DNA of 64,000 nt from Planctomycetota bacterium (GTDB lineage: Bacteria > Planctomycetota > UBA1135 > GCA-002686595): assembly GCA_020853575.1 (NCBI GenBank), contig JADYYP010000020.1, positions 62,001 through 126,000 of the forward strand, in the 5' to 3' direction. The notes beneath the pieces are model-generated. The model did no database searches and had not been told where the DNA came from. It saw only the letters and a list, made by a program, of their open reading frames with translations. Below, one piece after another: positions 46,301-52,965 of this stretch (the first letter of the stretch is position 1; each line of letters opens with the position of its first letter). Made by a program: the position numbers and the translations under genes.

Positions 46301-46728
46301 AGCTCGGCGAGCTCCTCCGTGGCGGCCGCGCGGGCGCTCGCCAGCTCCGCGACATACGGATCGCGTTCCGGCATCCACGCCGCGAGCTCGCGCTCGAGCT
46401 TGAACTTGCCCTTGGAGTCTCCGATGGCCGCCGCCAGTTCGTGGGCCCACAGCGTGCGGGCATCGGGATCGCCGGCGCTGAGCTCGAGCAGGAATGCCAG
46501 CACCTCGCGCGAGCTCGGGGCGTTCTCGAGCGCCACCAGACCGTGGCGCAGGGCTTCCTCCGGGCGGCGCTCCGCCAGCGCGCTGCGCCCAGCGTCGAGT
46601 GCCTGCTTGACCCCGCTGGGAGCAGTTGCCTGCGAGGCGAGCACGCACGCCGCTGTGAGGGCCAGGATCACCCGCACAGTGAGCAGCGTCGCACGCGAGC
46701 CGTCAAGCCCGCCGGAGAACCAACGCAC
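43333..46728 (-). CDS. Large exported gluzincin-like protein with C-terminal beta-sandwich
   Basis: 1131 aa. The GTG at 46728 gives an N-terminus with a hydrophobic signal (VILALTAACVLASQATA), and GTG 46677 is an alternative start. Residues about 30-300 are helical (TPR-like). Residues about 330-530 form a zinc-peptidase-like domain with LTHELTHRFDG (HExxH near 394-398) and PAWLSEGRAVW about 20 residues later (Glu as third ligand), as in peptidase-MA/gluzincin families. Residues about 770-950 resemble a laminin-G or DUF1080-like sandwich (SNLWLDAGRYSVRLRIAPTT and LEGYLGFATSTGSF). The last 170 residues are unassigned. Substrate unknown. Confidence 0.65.
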   Translation of the reverse strand: MRWFSGGLDGSRATLLTVRVILALTAACVLASQATAPSGVKQALDAGRSALAERRPEEALRHGLVALENAPSSREVLAFLLELSAGDPDARTLWAHELAAAIGDSKGKFKLERELAAWMPERDPYVAELASARAAATEELAELALRARKDADKDLESVVIAHWAAGLGREVAHAAPEVLRTHAPALGAAFPVSSAARKATLEALERKLAGASNTGELGTAIECALLLRGLGVQAGFHDLEGPKAPDLSKALRAAESALTRAREQLARENGEPLSIETLEALDGAARDRFTREHATFAAPGVALSPNALYRIETVCGHATLLGAAQTVEDHHRRLVAWYGSDPFEARQGLVRLAPEASGLESEGSPFFWAGGFQSGDVTTLRMACSTIEGLGRGLTHELTHRFDGALYPGIPAWLSEGRAVWTAAAYANIEDREFVATHASFGTLDDARYRGYGGRENLEKLVGGGIEDYRDNYVAGYALYVFLRSWYDEPSKVPLFAAQLEAFMRSRRSDKRDAFSAFCAHFCDGKEGRPKDFEAFTEKFASFVGGFYWRELAPFTQRYTPSAGETRASELVLDEPTWVWSRARAEPWLGQDHARAAGELLRRLGDEPGAAWAWAWSLGVDERWNSVDQSLRELCAASGRREAAWALGLDIARRGFELGAPLGTAPMLPRLGRTRALLEVYAAAVRAYQSDGRAWAAAALAADRERIAQWLGVPRQGGSDQIPELAAGKLHPFDEPRRALQPWGWIEDGLTDYERHRVRGLWCVDERAQLHVGRATPRTGSGTTDRAIHTRDAFVRSNLWLDAGRYSVRLRIAPTTAFVSGCIVVGYERRDRQARLQFSAGDYSYAIGDKDEPAELDHVDWSISGLYEREAALPGARQGGRHDFGRTVAAFDVELAIDGGALHVFIGGDYVGSYHTPDGEALEGYLGFATSTGSFKAASISVQRLDRSAQYAPLARVPAPIPLHLPRVVEFRDAVNRAMPGMPRSPKGTLCAWLPMPDLDAQGAFDVERSTKRMLERVYELERLVTRRELGVAAVVAVPRALPEAAFVRLLRGFDETLLEEFRPRLSIVRHGASAEDAKPSPSMPELASDAHQSWLLFVDSAGVLRAAEALHSSKRLEGALERWVEVFRNR

Positions 46729-46780
46729 CAGGCTGGACCCGCGAGGGACGGTGAGCGCACGCGCACCGCCTCGCGAAGCG

Positions 46781-47959
46781 TCAGCGGAAGGCCGGGATTC
46801 CGGTCAGTTCCTGGCCGATGGCCAGCGTGTGGATGTCGTGCGTGCCTTCGTACGTGATGACGCTCTCGAGGTTGCACAGATGGCGGCCGACCTGGTACTC
46901 GAGGCTGATCCCGTTGGCGCCGAGCATGTCGCGGCACACGCGCGCGACGTCGAGCGCGAGCGCGACGTTGTTGCGCTTGGCCATCGAGACGTGCGACGGC
47001 GTGCACGTGCCCAGGTCCTTCAAGCGCCCGACGCGCAGCGCGAGCAATTGGCCGAGCGTGATGTTGGTCGCCATGTCGGCCAGCTTCTTCTGCGGGATCT
47101 GGAAGGCCGCGACCGGCTTGTCGAACACGATGCGCGACTTGGTGTACTGCAGGGCCTCGTCGAAGCAGGCGAAAGCGGCGCCGAGCCCGCCCCAGGCGAT
47201 TCCGTAACGCGCTTGCGTCAAGCACCCCAGCGGCGCCTTCAGCCCGTTGCCATTGGGGAGCCGCGCGCTGTCCTTCACGACCACGTCCTCGAGCACCAAC
47301 TCGCTGGTGATCGAGGCGCGCAGCGAGAACTTGTGCTTCTGCTCGGGTGCGCTGTAACCCTTCGCGTCCTTCTCGACGAGGAAGCCGCGGACGCCCTCCG
47401 AGGTCCGCGCCCAGACCACCGCGACGTCCGAGCAGGTGCCGTTGGTGATCCACATCTTGCGACCGTTGATCACCCACTCGTTGCCCTTCTTCACGGCGGT
47501 GGTCAGCATGCCGCCGGGGTTCGAGCCGAAGTCGGGTTCGGTCAAGCCGAAGCAGCCGATGGCCTTGCCGGACGCGAGCAGCGGCAGCCAGTGCTTCTTC
47601 TGTTCCTCCGAACCGTAGGCGTAGATCGGGAACATCACCAGCGAGCCCTGCACCGAAACGAACGAGCGCAAGCCGCTGTCGCCGCGCTCGAGCTCCTGGC
47701 AGATCAAGCCGTAGGCGACGTTGTTGAGGCCCGCGCCGCCGTACTCCTGCGGCGTGGTCGGCCCGAACACGCCCAGCTCGGCCAGCTCCGGCACAAGGTC
47801 CATGGGGAACGTGCCGGCCTCGAAGTGCTCCATCGCGATCGGCAGGTAGCGCTCGGTCACCCACGAGCGCACCGCATCGCGCGCCATGATCTCGTCTTCG
47901 GAGAACTGATCGTCGAGGCCGAGGTAGTCGAGCTGGCGGAAGTTGGCGTACGAGCCCAT
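46781..47959 (-). CDS. gcdH: Acyl-CoA dehydrogenase, glutaryl-CoA dehydrogenase-like
   Basis: 392 aa from ATG 47959. FAD enzyme of the acyl-CoA dehydrogenase family. Features shared with glutaryl-CoA dehydrogenase are SGLRSFVSVQGSLVMFPIYA near 93 (Arg that binds the glutaryl carboxylate), GSEEQKKHWLPLLASGKAIG, CFGLTEPDFGSNPGGM, and the catalytic base Glu in TYEGTHDIHTL near 369. GCDH oxidises and decarboxylates glutaryl-CoA to crotonyl-CoA in lysine/tryptophan breakdown. A tryptophanase gene occurs elsewhere in the window, but the two are not linked. The exact acyl-CoA substrate is inferred. Confidence 0.88.
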   Translation of the reverse strand: MGSYANFRQLDYLGLDDQFSEDEIMARDAVRSWVTERYLPIAMEHFEAGTFPMDLVPELAELGVFGPTTPQEYGGAGLNNVAYGLICQELERGDSGLRSFVSVQGSLVMFPIYAYGSEEQKKHWLPLLASGKAIGCFGLTEPDFGSNPGGMLTTAVKKGNEWVINGRKMWITNGTCSDVAVVWARTSEGVRGFLVEKDAKGYSAPEQKHKFSLRASITSELVLEDVVVKDSARLPNGNGLKAPLGCLTQARYGIAWGGLGAAFACFDEALQYTKSRIVFDKPVAAFQIPQKKLADMATNITLGQLLALRVGRLKDLGTCTPSHVSMAKRNNVALALDVARVCRDMLGANGISLEYQVGRHLCNLESVITYEGTHDIHTLAIGQELTGIPAFR

Positions 47960-48089
47960 GGATCGCTCTCGCGGTCGTGAGGTGGCTGGGGAGCGCGCTG
48001 CGACGCTCGCTCGGGCGAGACCTGGGCGCGCAGGAAAAGGCGCGGCATTGTAGCGGGTTCGAGTGCGAGCCGCGTAGGGTCGCGCGCTC

Positions 48090-49199
48090 GTGATCACGCC
48101 CTGTCCGATTTGCGGCTACGATGCGCCCCGCTCACCCCACGGGACGTTGTCCTGTTCGTCCTGCGGACTCGCACCGAGCGAAACGAGCTTGCGTACTTCG
48201 TCGCACACCTGGAGCGGCGTCAAGTCCGGATCCACGGCGCTCCTGCGCGGCCTGCAGTTCCTTGTCTCGACACGCGGCGTCAAGCGCTGGCTCGTTCCTC
48301 CGGCGATCGCGAGCTTCGCGAGTTTCTTCGGCTTGACCTGGTGGCTGTGGAGCGTCACCTCGCGCTGGATCGAGCGCGCGCAGTCGGGAGCGCAAGAGTG
48401 GACGGGCGGCGAGCCCAGTTGGTGGCGCAGCGCGCTCGAATGGCTGGTGACCAAGGCCGTCTTCTTGGTGCTCGCCAAGCTCACCGGATTCGCGCTGGTC
48501 GCGGCGCTCGGGTTCATCGCGATGCTCTGGACCTTCTCGCTGGTCTACGAGTTGGTGTCGGGGCCGTTCCTCGACGAGGTCCACGGCCGCATCGAGAAGC
48601 GCTGGTTCGGCCTGGATCCGCGCGACGCACGCGAGCGACCGCGCGACATCGAGCCCGCCAAGTGCATGCGCATCACGGCACTCACGCTGGCCGCGGCCCT
48701 GGCCTGGATCGCGTGCTCGCTCGCGCTTCCCGGGCTCGAGGTCAAGCTCCTGGCGCTGCTCCTGGCGCTGGCGACCGTCGGGATCGTCGCCGCACGCCAG
48801 CGCGCCTGGGGACGTTGGTTGCAGTGGCGCGCCGGGGTCGAGGCGCGCACGTTGGCCGCCAGCCTGCAGGCCTCGGCGATCTCGGCGGCGCTGCTCGTGC
48901 TCGCGCTCCCGCTGCTCTTCGTGCCGTTGCTGGGCTACCCGTTGTTCGCGCTCGCGGCCGGCTTCACGACGGCGGTCAGCCTGCTCGACATCCCGATGTC
49001 GCGGCGACGCTGGGGCTTCTCGCTGCGTGTGTCGTTCCTCCTGCACCACCTGCCCGCGGTGCTGGCCTTCGGACTCACGGCCAGCCTGGTGTTCATGATC
49101 CCGATCCTCGGGCCGCTGTTCATGGTGCCCGTCGCGTCGGTCGGCGGATTGTGGTTGGTCTGTCGGCTCGACAAGACCTGCCTGCGCGGCGCGCAGTAG
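48090..49199 (+). CDS. EI24/CysZ-family membrane protein with N-terminal zinc ribbon
   Basis: 369 aa, GTG start. Residues 5-27 carry CPICGYDAPRS...CSSCGL, a rubredoxin-type zinc ribbon, followed by a short linker. About 60-340 hold the EI24 domain with six or so membrane helices. The region FDEV-like GPFLDEVHGRIEKRW and LLDIPMSRRRWGFSLRVSF, then PILGPLFMVPVASVGG, is characteristic of CysZ/EI24. CysZ of E. coli is a sulfate transporter, but most EI24 proteins are uncharacterised. The zinc ribbon is an uncommon addition. Confidence 0.78.
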   Translation: MITPCPICGYDAPRSPHGTLSCSSCGLAPSETSLRTSSHTWSGVKSGSTALLRGLQFLVSTRGVKRWLVPPAIASFASFFGLTWWLWSVTSRWIERAQSGAQEWTGGEPSWWRSALEWLVTKAVFLVLAKLTGFALVAALGFIAMLWTFSLVYELVSGPFLDEVHGRIEKRWFGLDPRDARERPRDIEPAKCMRITALTLAAALAWIACSLALPGLEVKLLALLLALATVGIVAARQRAWGRWLQWRAGVEARTLAASLQASAISAALLVLALPLLFVPLLGYPLFALAAGFTTAVSLLDIPMSRRRWGFSLRVSFLLHHLPAVLAFGLTASLVFMIPILGPLFMVPVASVGGLWLVCRLDKTCLRGAQ

Positions 49200-49257
49200 C
49201 GCGCCAACGCGGCGCTGTTGGCTGGGCTGGGCCGGCTTGGAATACTGCACCGCGTCC

Positions 49258-50976
49258 ATGACTCGATACCTCGTCACGAGTGCGCTTCCCTACGCCAACG
49301 GCCCGATCCACTTCGGTCACGTCGTCGGCGCGTATCTGCCGGCGGATGTCTACGCGCGCACACTGCGCATGCAGGGCGAGGAAGTGCTGTTCGTGTGCGG
49401 GACGGACGAGCACGGCGTGGCGATCACCATTGGAGCGGAGAAGGAGGGCGTGCCCTACGCCGAGTACGTCGCCAAGTGGCGCGCGGTGATCAAGTCGACC
49501 TTCGACGCGCTGGGGCTCGAGTTCGACATCTGGTCGGGGACCAGCATCTGCCCGCAGCACGCACCGTTGTCGCAGGACTTCTTCCGGCGCATCGATCGCA
49601 ACGGGTATCTGCTGCAGCGCGCGATCGAGCAACTCTACTGCCCCACCGATCGCATGTTCCTGGCCGACCGCTACGTCGTCGGCACGTGCCCCAACTGCGC
49701 GTACCCCGAAGCGCGCGGCGACGAGTGCCCGCGCTGCGCGAAATGGATCGACCCGCTCGATCCGAAATACACCAACGTGCGCTGCAAGGTGTGTGGCTCG
49801 ACGCCTGAGAAACGCAGCACGCGCCACTGGTATCTCGACCTGCCCAAGATCCGCGACGAGTTCCTCGGTCGCTGGGTGGCCGAGCACGAGTGGAAGCCCA
49901 ATGTCGGCGCGTTCGTCGAAAACCAGATGAAGGAGATCGAGCCGCGCCCGATCACGCGCGACATGAGTTGGGGCGTGCCTCTACCTGCGGACACCGCAGG
50001 TGACATCGCGGGCAAGGTGCTGTACGTCTGGTTCGACGCGCCGATCGGCTACGTGTCGTTCACGCGCGAATGGGCCGAGCGCCGCGGCCGACCCGACGAA
50101 TGGCAACGCTGGTGGCAATCGAGCGACACGCGCCTGGTGCACTTCATCGGCAAGGACAACATCCCGTTCCACTGCGTGGTGTTCCCAGCGATGTTGTTCG
50201 CGACCAACTGCGGGTTCGTGCTGCCGTGGCACGTGCCAGCCAACGAGTTCTACAACCTGCAAGGGCGCAAGTTCTCGACATCGCAGGGCTGGACCATCCC
50301 GCTCGACGAGTTCTTCGCGCGCTTCGACGCCCAAGCGGCGCGCTTCTACCTGCTGTCGAGCGCGCCGGAAACCAAGGACAGCGAGTGGAACTGGAAGGAC
50401 TTCCAGAACTGCGTCAACGCCTCGCTGGCCGACGCCATCGGCAACTTGGTGACGCGCGTGCTCAAGTTCGCGGCCAAGAACCACGGCGGCGCGATTCCGC
50501 GCTGTGACGCGAGCCACGAAGCCGAGCTCGACCGCGTACTGCTCTCCGAGTGCGGTCCGTTCGGCGATCCTGGCGAGCACGTCCGCGCCTTCAAATTCCG
50601 ACGCGCGGCGGAGCAACTCGTCGAGAACGCTCGCGTCGCCAACAAGTTCGTCGACCTGCTCGCTCCCTGGTCGCTCCAGAAGACCGACCCTGTCAAAGCC
50701 GCCAGCGTGCTGGCCACATCGGCCGAGTGGATCGCCTATCTCGCGCGCTGGATGGCGCCCTTCATGCCGGCCAAGGCCCAGGCGATCTGGACCATGCTCG
50801 GGCAGGAAGGCCAAGTCACCGCGCAGGGATGGCCCAAGCGACCGAGCGCGGGTTCGTGGCGCACGGGCATCGCCGGCTCGAAGCTCGGCGAAGTCGTCGG
50901 CCTGTTCCCCAAGCTCGACGACAAGCAGATCCTGGCTGAGATCGCGGCGCTCGAGGCACGCGGAGCTGGGCATTAG
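49258..50976 (+). CDS. metG: Methionyl-tRNA synthetase
   Basis: 572 aa from ATG 49258 (a TTG at 49237 extends it by 7 residues with no family match). Class I enzyme with the HIGH signature PIHFGHVVG near 15, zinc knuckles CPNC...CPRC (about 140-160) and CKVCG, and KFSTS in GRKFSTSQGWTIP near 338, a KMSKS variant. The anticodon-binding helical domain lies at about 390-560. The C-terminal EMAP-II-type tRNA-binding domain found in E. coli MetG is absent, as in many bacterial MetRS. Terminator hairpin 14 bp downstream. Confidence 0.96.
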   Translation: MTRYLVTSALPYANGPIHFGHVVGAYLPADVYARTLRMQGEEVLFVCGTDEHGVAITIGAEKEGVPYAEYVAKWRAVIKSTFDALGLEFDIWSGTSICPQHAPLSQDFFRRIDRNGYLLQRAIEQLYCPTDRMFLADRYVVGTCPNCAYPEARGDECPRCAKWIDPLDPKYTNVRCKVCGSTPEKRSTRHWYLDLPKIRDEFLGRWVAEHEWKPNVGAFVENQMKEIEPRPITRDMSWGVPLPADTAGDIAGKVLYVWFDAPIGYVSFTREWAERRGRPDEWQRWWQSSDTRLVHFIGKDNIPFHCVVFPAMLFATNCGFVLPWHVPANEFYNLQGRKFSTSQGWTIPLDEFFARFDAQAARFYLLSSAPETKDSEWNWKDFQNCVNASLADAIGNLVTRVLKFAAKNHGGAIPRCDASHEAELDRVLLSECGPFGDPGEHVRAFKFRRAAEQLVENARVANKFVDLLAPWSLQKTDPVKAASVLATSAEWIAYLARWMAPFMPAKAQAIWTMLGQEGQVTAQGWPKRPSAGSWRTGIAGSKLGEVVGLFPKLDDKQILAEIAALEARGAGH

Positions 50977-50989
50977 CACCGGCAATGCG

Positions 50990-51022
50990 CGACGGGCCCC
51001 GACCGCTGGTCGGAGCCCGTCG
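50990..51022. terminator. Terminator hairpin between metG and HU
   Basis: Strong inverted repeat CGACGGGCCCCGAC ... GTCGGAGCCCGTCG with one bulge and a five-base loop. It lies 14 bp after metG (plus) and 35 bp after the HU stop (minus), so it could serve both. Confidence 0.65.
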
Positions 51023-51056
51023 ATGTGCGAACGCGGAACTCGCGAGCGAGCTCGGT

Positions 51057-51335
51057 TCAGCCTGACGCGACCGAATCCTTGAGGGCCTTGCCCATCCGGA
51101 ATCCGACGCGCCGTCCGGCTTCGATTCGGATCGGCTCACCCGTGTGCGGGTTGCGTCCGAGGCGGGCCTTGCGGTCCTTGACCTCGAACGTGCCGAAGCC
51201 GGCGATCGTCACGCACTGATCCTCGCGCAAGCCCTTCTCGATGCCCTCGAGCACTTTGTCGATCAGCGTGGCGGAGCCCAAGCGCGACAAGCGCAGCTCC
51301 TCCGCGACGAATCCAACCAGTTGACTCTTGTTCAT
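51057..51335 (-). CDS. hup: HU/IHF-family DNA-binding protein
   Basis: 92 aa from ATG 51335, starting MNKSQLVGFVAEELRLSRLG. The DNA-binding arm region reads GFGTFEVKDRKARLGRNPHTGEP and carries the family's conserved GRNP plus the tip Pro. HU bends and compacts DNA as a homodimer or heterodimer. It has no Lys/Ala-rich C-terminal tail, although a separate 29-codon gene coding for such a tail-like peptide begins 152 bp upstream on the same strand. The convergent metG ends at 50976. Confidence 0.92.
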   Translation of the reverse strand: MNKSQLVGFVAEELRLSRLGSATLIDKVLEGIEKGLREDQCVTIAGFGTFEVKDRKARLGRNPHTGEPIRIEAGRRVGFRMGKALKDSVASG

Positions 51336-51397
51336 GAGAGCGAGCTCGAGCCCTGGGGACGCGAACTCGACGAGGCGTGGACCGTGAGTTGGAACGA

Positions 51398-51487
51398 TCA
51401 GGCCTTCTTGCGGCGACCGGCGGCCTTCTTGCCACCGCGCTTCGCAGCCTTCCGAGTTGCCTTGCGAGTTGCTTTCTTCTTCGCCAT
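51398..51487 (-). CDS. 29-residue Lys/Arg/Ala-rich histone-tail-like peptide
   Basis: Small gene too short for standard gene callers. ATG 51487, preceded on the minus strand by AAGGAG with a 10-nt spacer, and closed by TGA at 51398. The peptide begins MAKKKATRKATRKAAKRGG and ends GRRKKA: 9 Lys, 5 Arg and 9 Ala of 29 residues, with no acid residue. Such sequences occur as C-terminal tails of HU-like and histone-H1-like nucleoproteins. It lies 62 bp upstream of HU in the same direction. It could be a free nucleoid peptide, or a translated leader. Whether it is expressed is unknown. Confidence 0.55.
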   Translation of the reverse strand: MAKKKATRKATRKAAKRGGKKAAGRRKKA

Positions 51488-51910
51488 GGGAGGAATACTC
51501 CTTCGAGTTTGCGTGGGGGTTGCGAACGTTCGCGCCGCGATGCGGCGCTTCGTTCACGACATCACTGCTGGAGATCGGCGACGACCCTGCGCGCCTTTCC
51601 CACCAAGTGGCAACTTTTTTTCGACGCAGCCGGCGAGCGCCGCCGCACGGCATCCGCGGAAACGACAGCAGGCGCCCTTGCGAGCGCCTGCTACTCGACT
51701 CGTCGAGCTCTAGATCGGCCGCTGGACTCTCGCACCCAGTGCGGCGTCCAGGCGCGCACTCGTCTCCAACGCGGAATGCTGGAGGAGACGCGCCATCGCA
51801 AGTCCAACCAAACACTCTGCAGCACTCCGCGAGCGCCCGTCGGCGAACGACGTCGTCGTGTCGCGCGGTCGGCTGCCCACTCCGTCAGGCTGCCCCAGCC
51901 GGAGAGAGGG
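51488..51910. other. Intergenic region upstream of the HU/mini-gene unit
   Basis: Over 400 bases without a gene that I can support. It should contain the minus-strand promoter of the mini-gene and HU. A 7-T run at 51615 is the only AT-rich patch. A 9-bp inverted repeat AGCAGGCGC ... GCGCCTGCT lies at 51667-51692 with an 8-nt loop and may be a terminator for minus-strand transcripts from rpmB. No recognisable promoter hexamers, riboswitch or small ORF with a good start was found. Confidence 0.35.
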
Positions 51911-52000
51911 GGGCCGGAGAGCGCGGGCCGGAGAGCGCGGCCCAGAGTCAGGCCCAGAGTCAGGCCCAGAGTCAGGCCCGGAGTCAGGCCCGGAGTCAGG
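51911..52000. repeat. Tandem repeats at the 3' end of rpmB
   Basis: Two 14-bp copies of GGGCCGGAGAGCGC (51911 and 51925) followed by five 12-bp copies of CCCAGAGTCAGG or CCCGGAGTCAGG (51941, 51953, 51965, 51977, 51989). The stop codon of rpmB (51996-51998, minus) is the TCA of the last unit. Only the first unit's end codes for protein; the other copies extend into the 3' untranslated region. Likely a minisatellite-like array, useful as a strain marker. No protein-coding role is visible. Confidence 0.85.
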
Positions 52001-52247
52001 CCGCGGGGACCTTGCGATTCTGGGGCTTGCGGATCTTGCCGCTCTTGAGGCAGCGCGTGCACAGCTTGACGCGCGTGGTCTTGCCGTCGATCACCGCCGA
52101 GACGCGCTGGATGTTCGGCTTGAACTTGCGCAGCGTGTGCCCGGTGATGCGCAGACCGATGCCGCCCTTCTTCTTGGGCAAGCCACGGCGGGCCAATTGT
52201 GCGCCGCTCTCGGTGCGCTTGCCGCAGAACTCACAAACCCGGGCCAT
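51996..52247 (-). CDS. rpmB: 50S ribosomal protein L28 (zinc-binding form)
   Basis: 83 aa from ATG 52247. Large-subunit ribosomal protein. Sequence ARVCEFCGKRTESGAQLARR at the start, then SHKGIKNKR-type positions represented by KKKGGIGLRITGHTLRKF, and the end KLCTRCLKSGKIRKP. CEFC and CTRC form the zinc site of the C+ L28 paralogue. The stop codon lies within the last 12-bp tandem repeat. No ribosomal neighbour; 199 bp separate it from the Roadblock gene, with a terminator between. Confidence 0.93.
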   Translation of the reverse strand: MARVCEFCGKRTESGAQLARRGLPKKKGGIGLRITGHTLRKFKPNIQRVSAVIDGKTTRVKLCTRCLKSGKIRKPQNRKVPAA

Positions 52248-52375
52248 GACGGTGCTCCAAAACGAGGTCGAATCGGGGGAAAAGGACCGACGGCGGGGCG
52301 CGGACGCCACGGCCGTCGTTTGGGGCGCAAAAGACTAGCGGGGTAGCCCGGCAGCGGCAAGGGCCCCGACGGCCC

Positions 52376-52411
52376 AAAAAAGGCCGAGCGCCGGGCTGCG
52401 GAGCCCGGCGC
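52376..52411 (-). terminator. Intrinsic terminator of the MglA/Roadblock operon
   Basis: On the minus strand, a perfect 10-bp stem GCGCCGGGCT/AGCCCGGCGC (52388-52411, loop of four) is followed by TCGGCC and six Ts (52381-52376). It lies 36 bp after the stop of the last Roadblock gene. Good intrinsic terminator form. Confidence 0.75.
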
Positions 52412-52446
52412 GTCGGGAGGATCGGCGGATCGGTCGCAGCTCGGCG

Positions 52447-52950
52447 CTAGAACAGGTTGTCGAGCGCCGCGGCCGCGTCGGCCTTGAACTGCGGTGAGAG
52501 CGTCTGGCCTTCCGAGGCCGGCCGCGTGGCGATGTCCGACATGATTTGTTCGAGGTTGCGCGCGGTCTCTTGGCCGTAGAAGCGCACCAAGCCCAGGTTC
52601 GTGCGCTCGTCGAAGATCACCGCCAGCAGTGTGCGATTGCCGATCAACTGCAGTTGAATCGAATCGCGCGCCCCCTGGTGGAACAGACAGGTGAACTCCT
52701 GCTCGCCGAGCAGCCGCGCCATCTCGCGCGTCGCGGCGAATGAGCCGGCGATCAACGCGGCGATCGACTCGACCGAGTTGGCCTGCAGCGGTTCGCCGCG
52801 GCGCGTGACCAGGTGCCCCTCCTTGTCGACCAGCAGCGCGCACTTGGCGTTCGACATCTCGAGGAAGGCGTCGAGCTCGCCCTCGAGGCGCGCGACATCG
52901 GCCGAGTAGAACACCAGACGGTTGTCACGCAGTTGTTGATCACGACCCAT
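52447..52950 (-). CDS. Roadblock/LC7-domain protein (MglB-like), last gene of the MglA operon
   Basis: 167 aa from ATG 52950. GAGGTG lies 6 nt before this ATG, which is why I prefer it over GTG 52959. Residues about 20-115 form a Roadblock/LC7 fold: LDAFLEMSNAKCALLVDKEG, RRGEPLQANSVESIAALIAG, FTCLFHQGARDSIQLQLIGN and RTLLAVIFDERTNLGLVRFY. MglB of Myxococcus, a Roadblock homodimer, is the GTPase-activating protein of MglA and this gene sits 15 bp after the MglA-family gene. The remaining ~45 residues are a charged tail. Role as GAP or co-regulator is inferred. Confidence 0.85.
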   Translation of the reverse strand: MGRDQQLRDNRLVFYSADVARLEGELDAFLEMSNAKCALLVDKEGHLVTRRGEPLQANSVESIAALIAGSFAATREMARLLGEQEFTCLFHQGARDSIQLQLIGNRTLLAVIFDERTNLGLVRFYGQETARNLEQIMSDIATRPASEGQTLSPQFKADAAAALDNLF

Positions 52951-52965
52951 CGGTTGCACCTCGAA

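Noticed and set aside
51595-51640. A sigma-70-like promoter near the seven-T run upstream of HU.
   Set aside because: On the minus strand TTGCCA is present, but no acceptable -10 hexamer lies at 16-18 bp.
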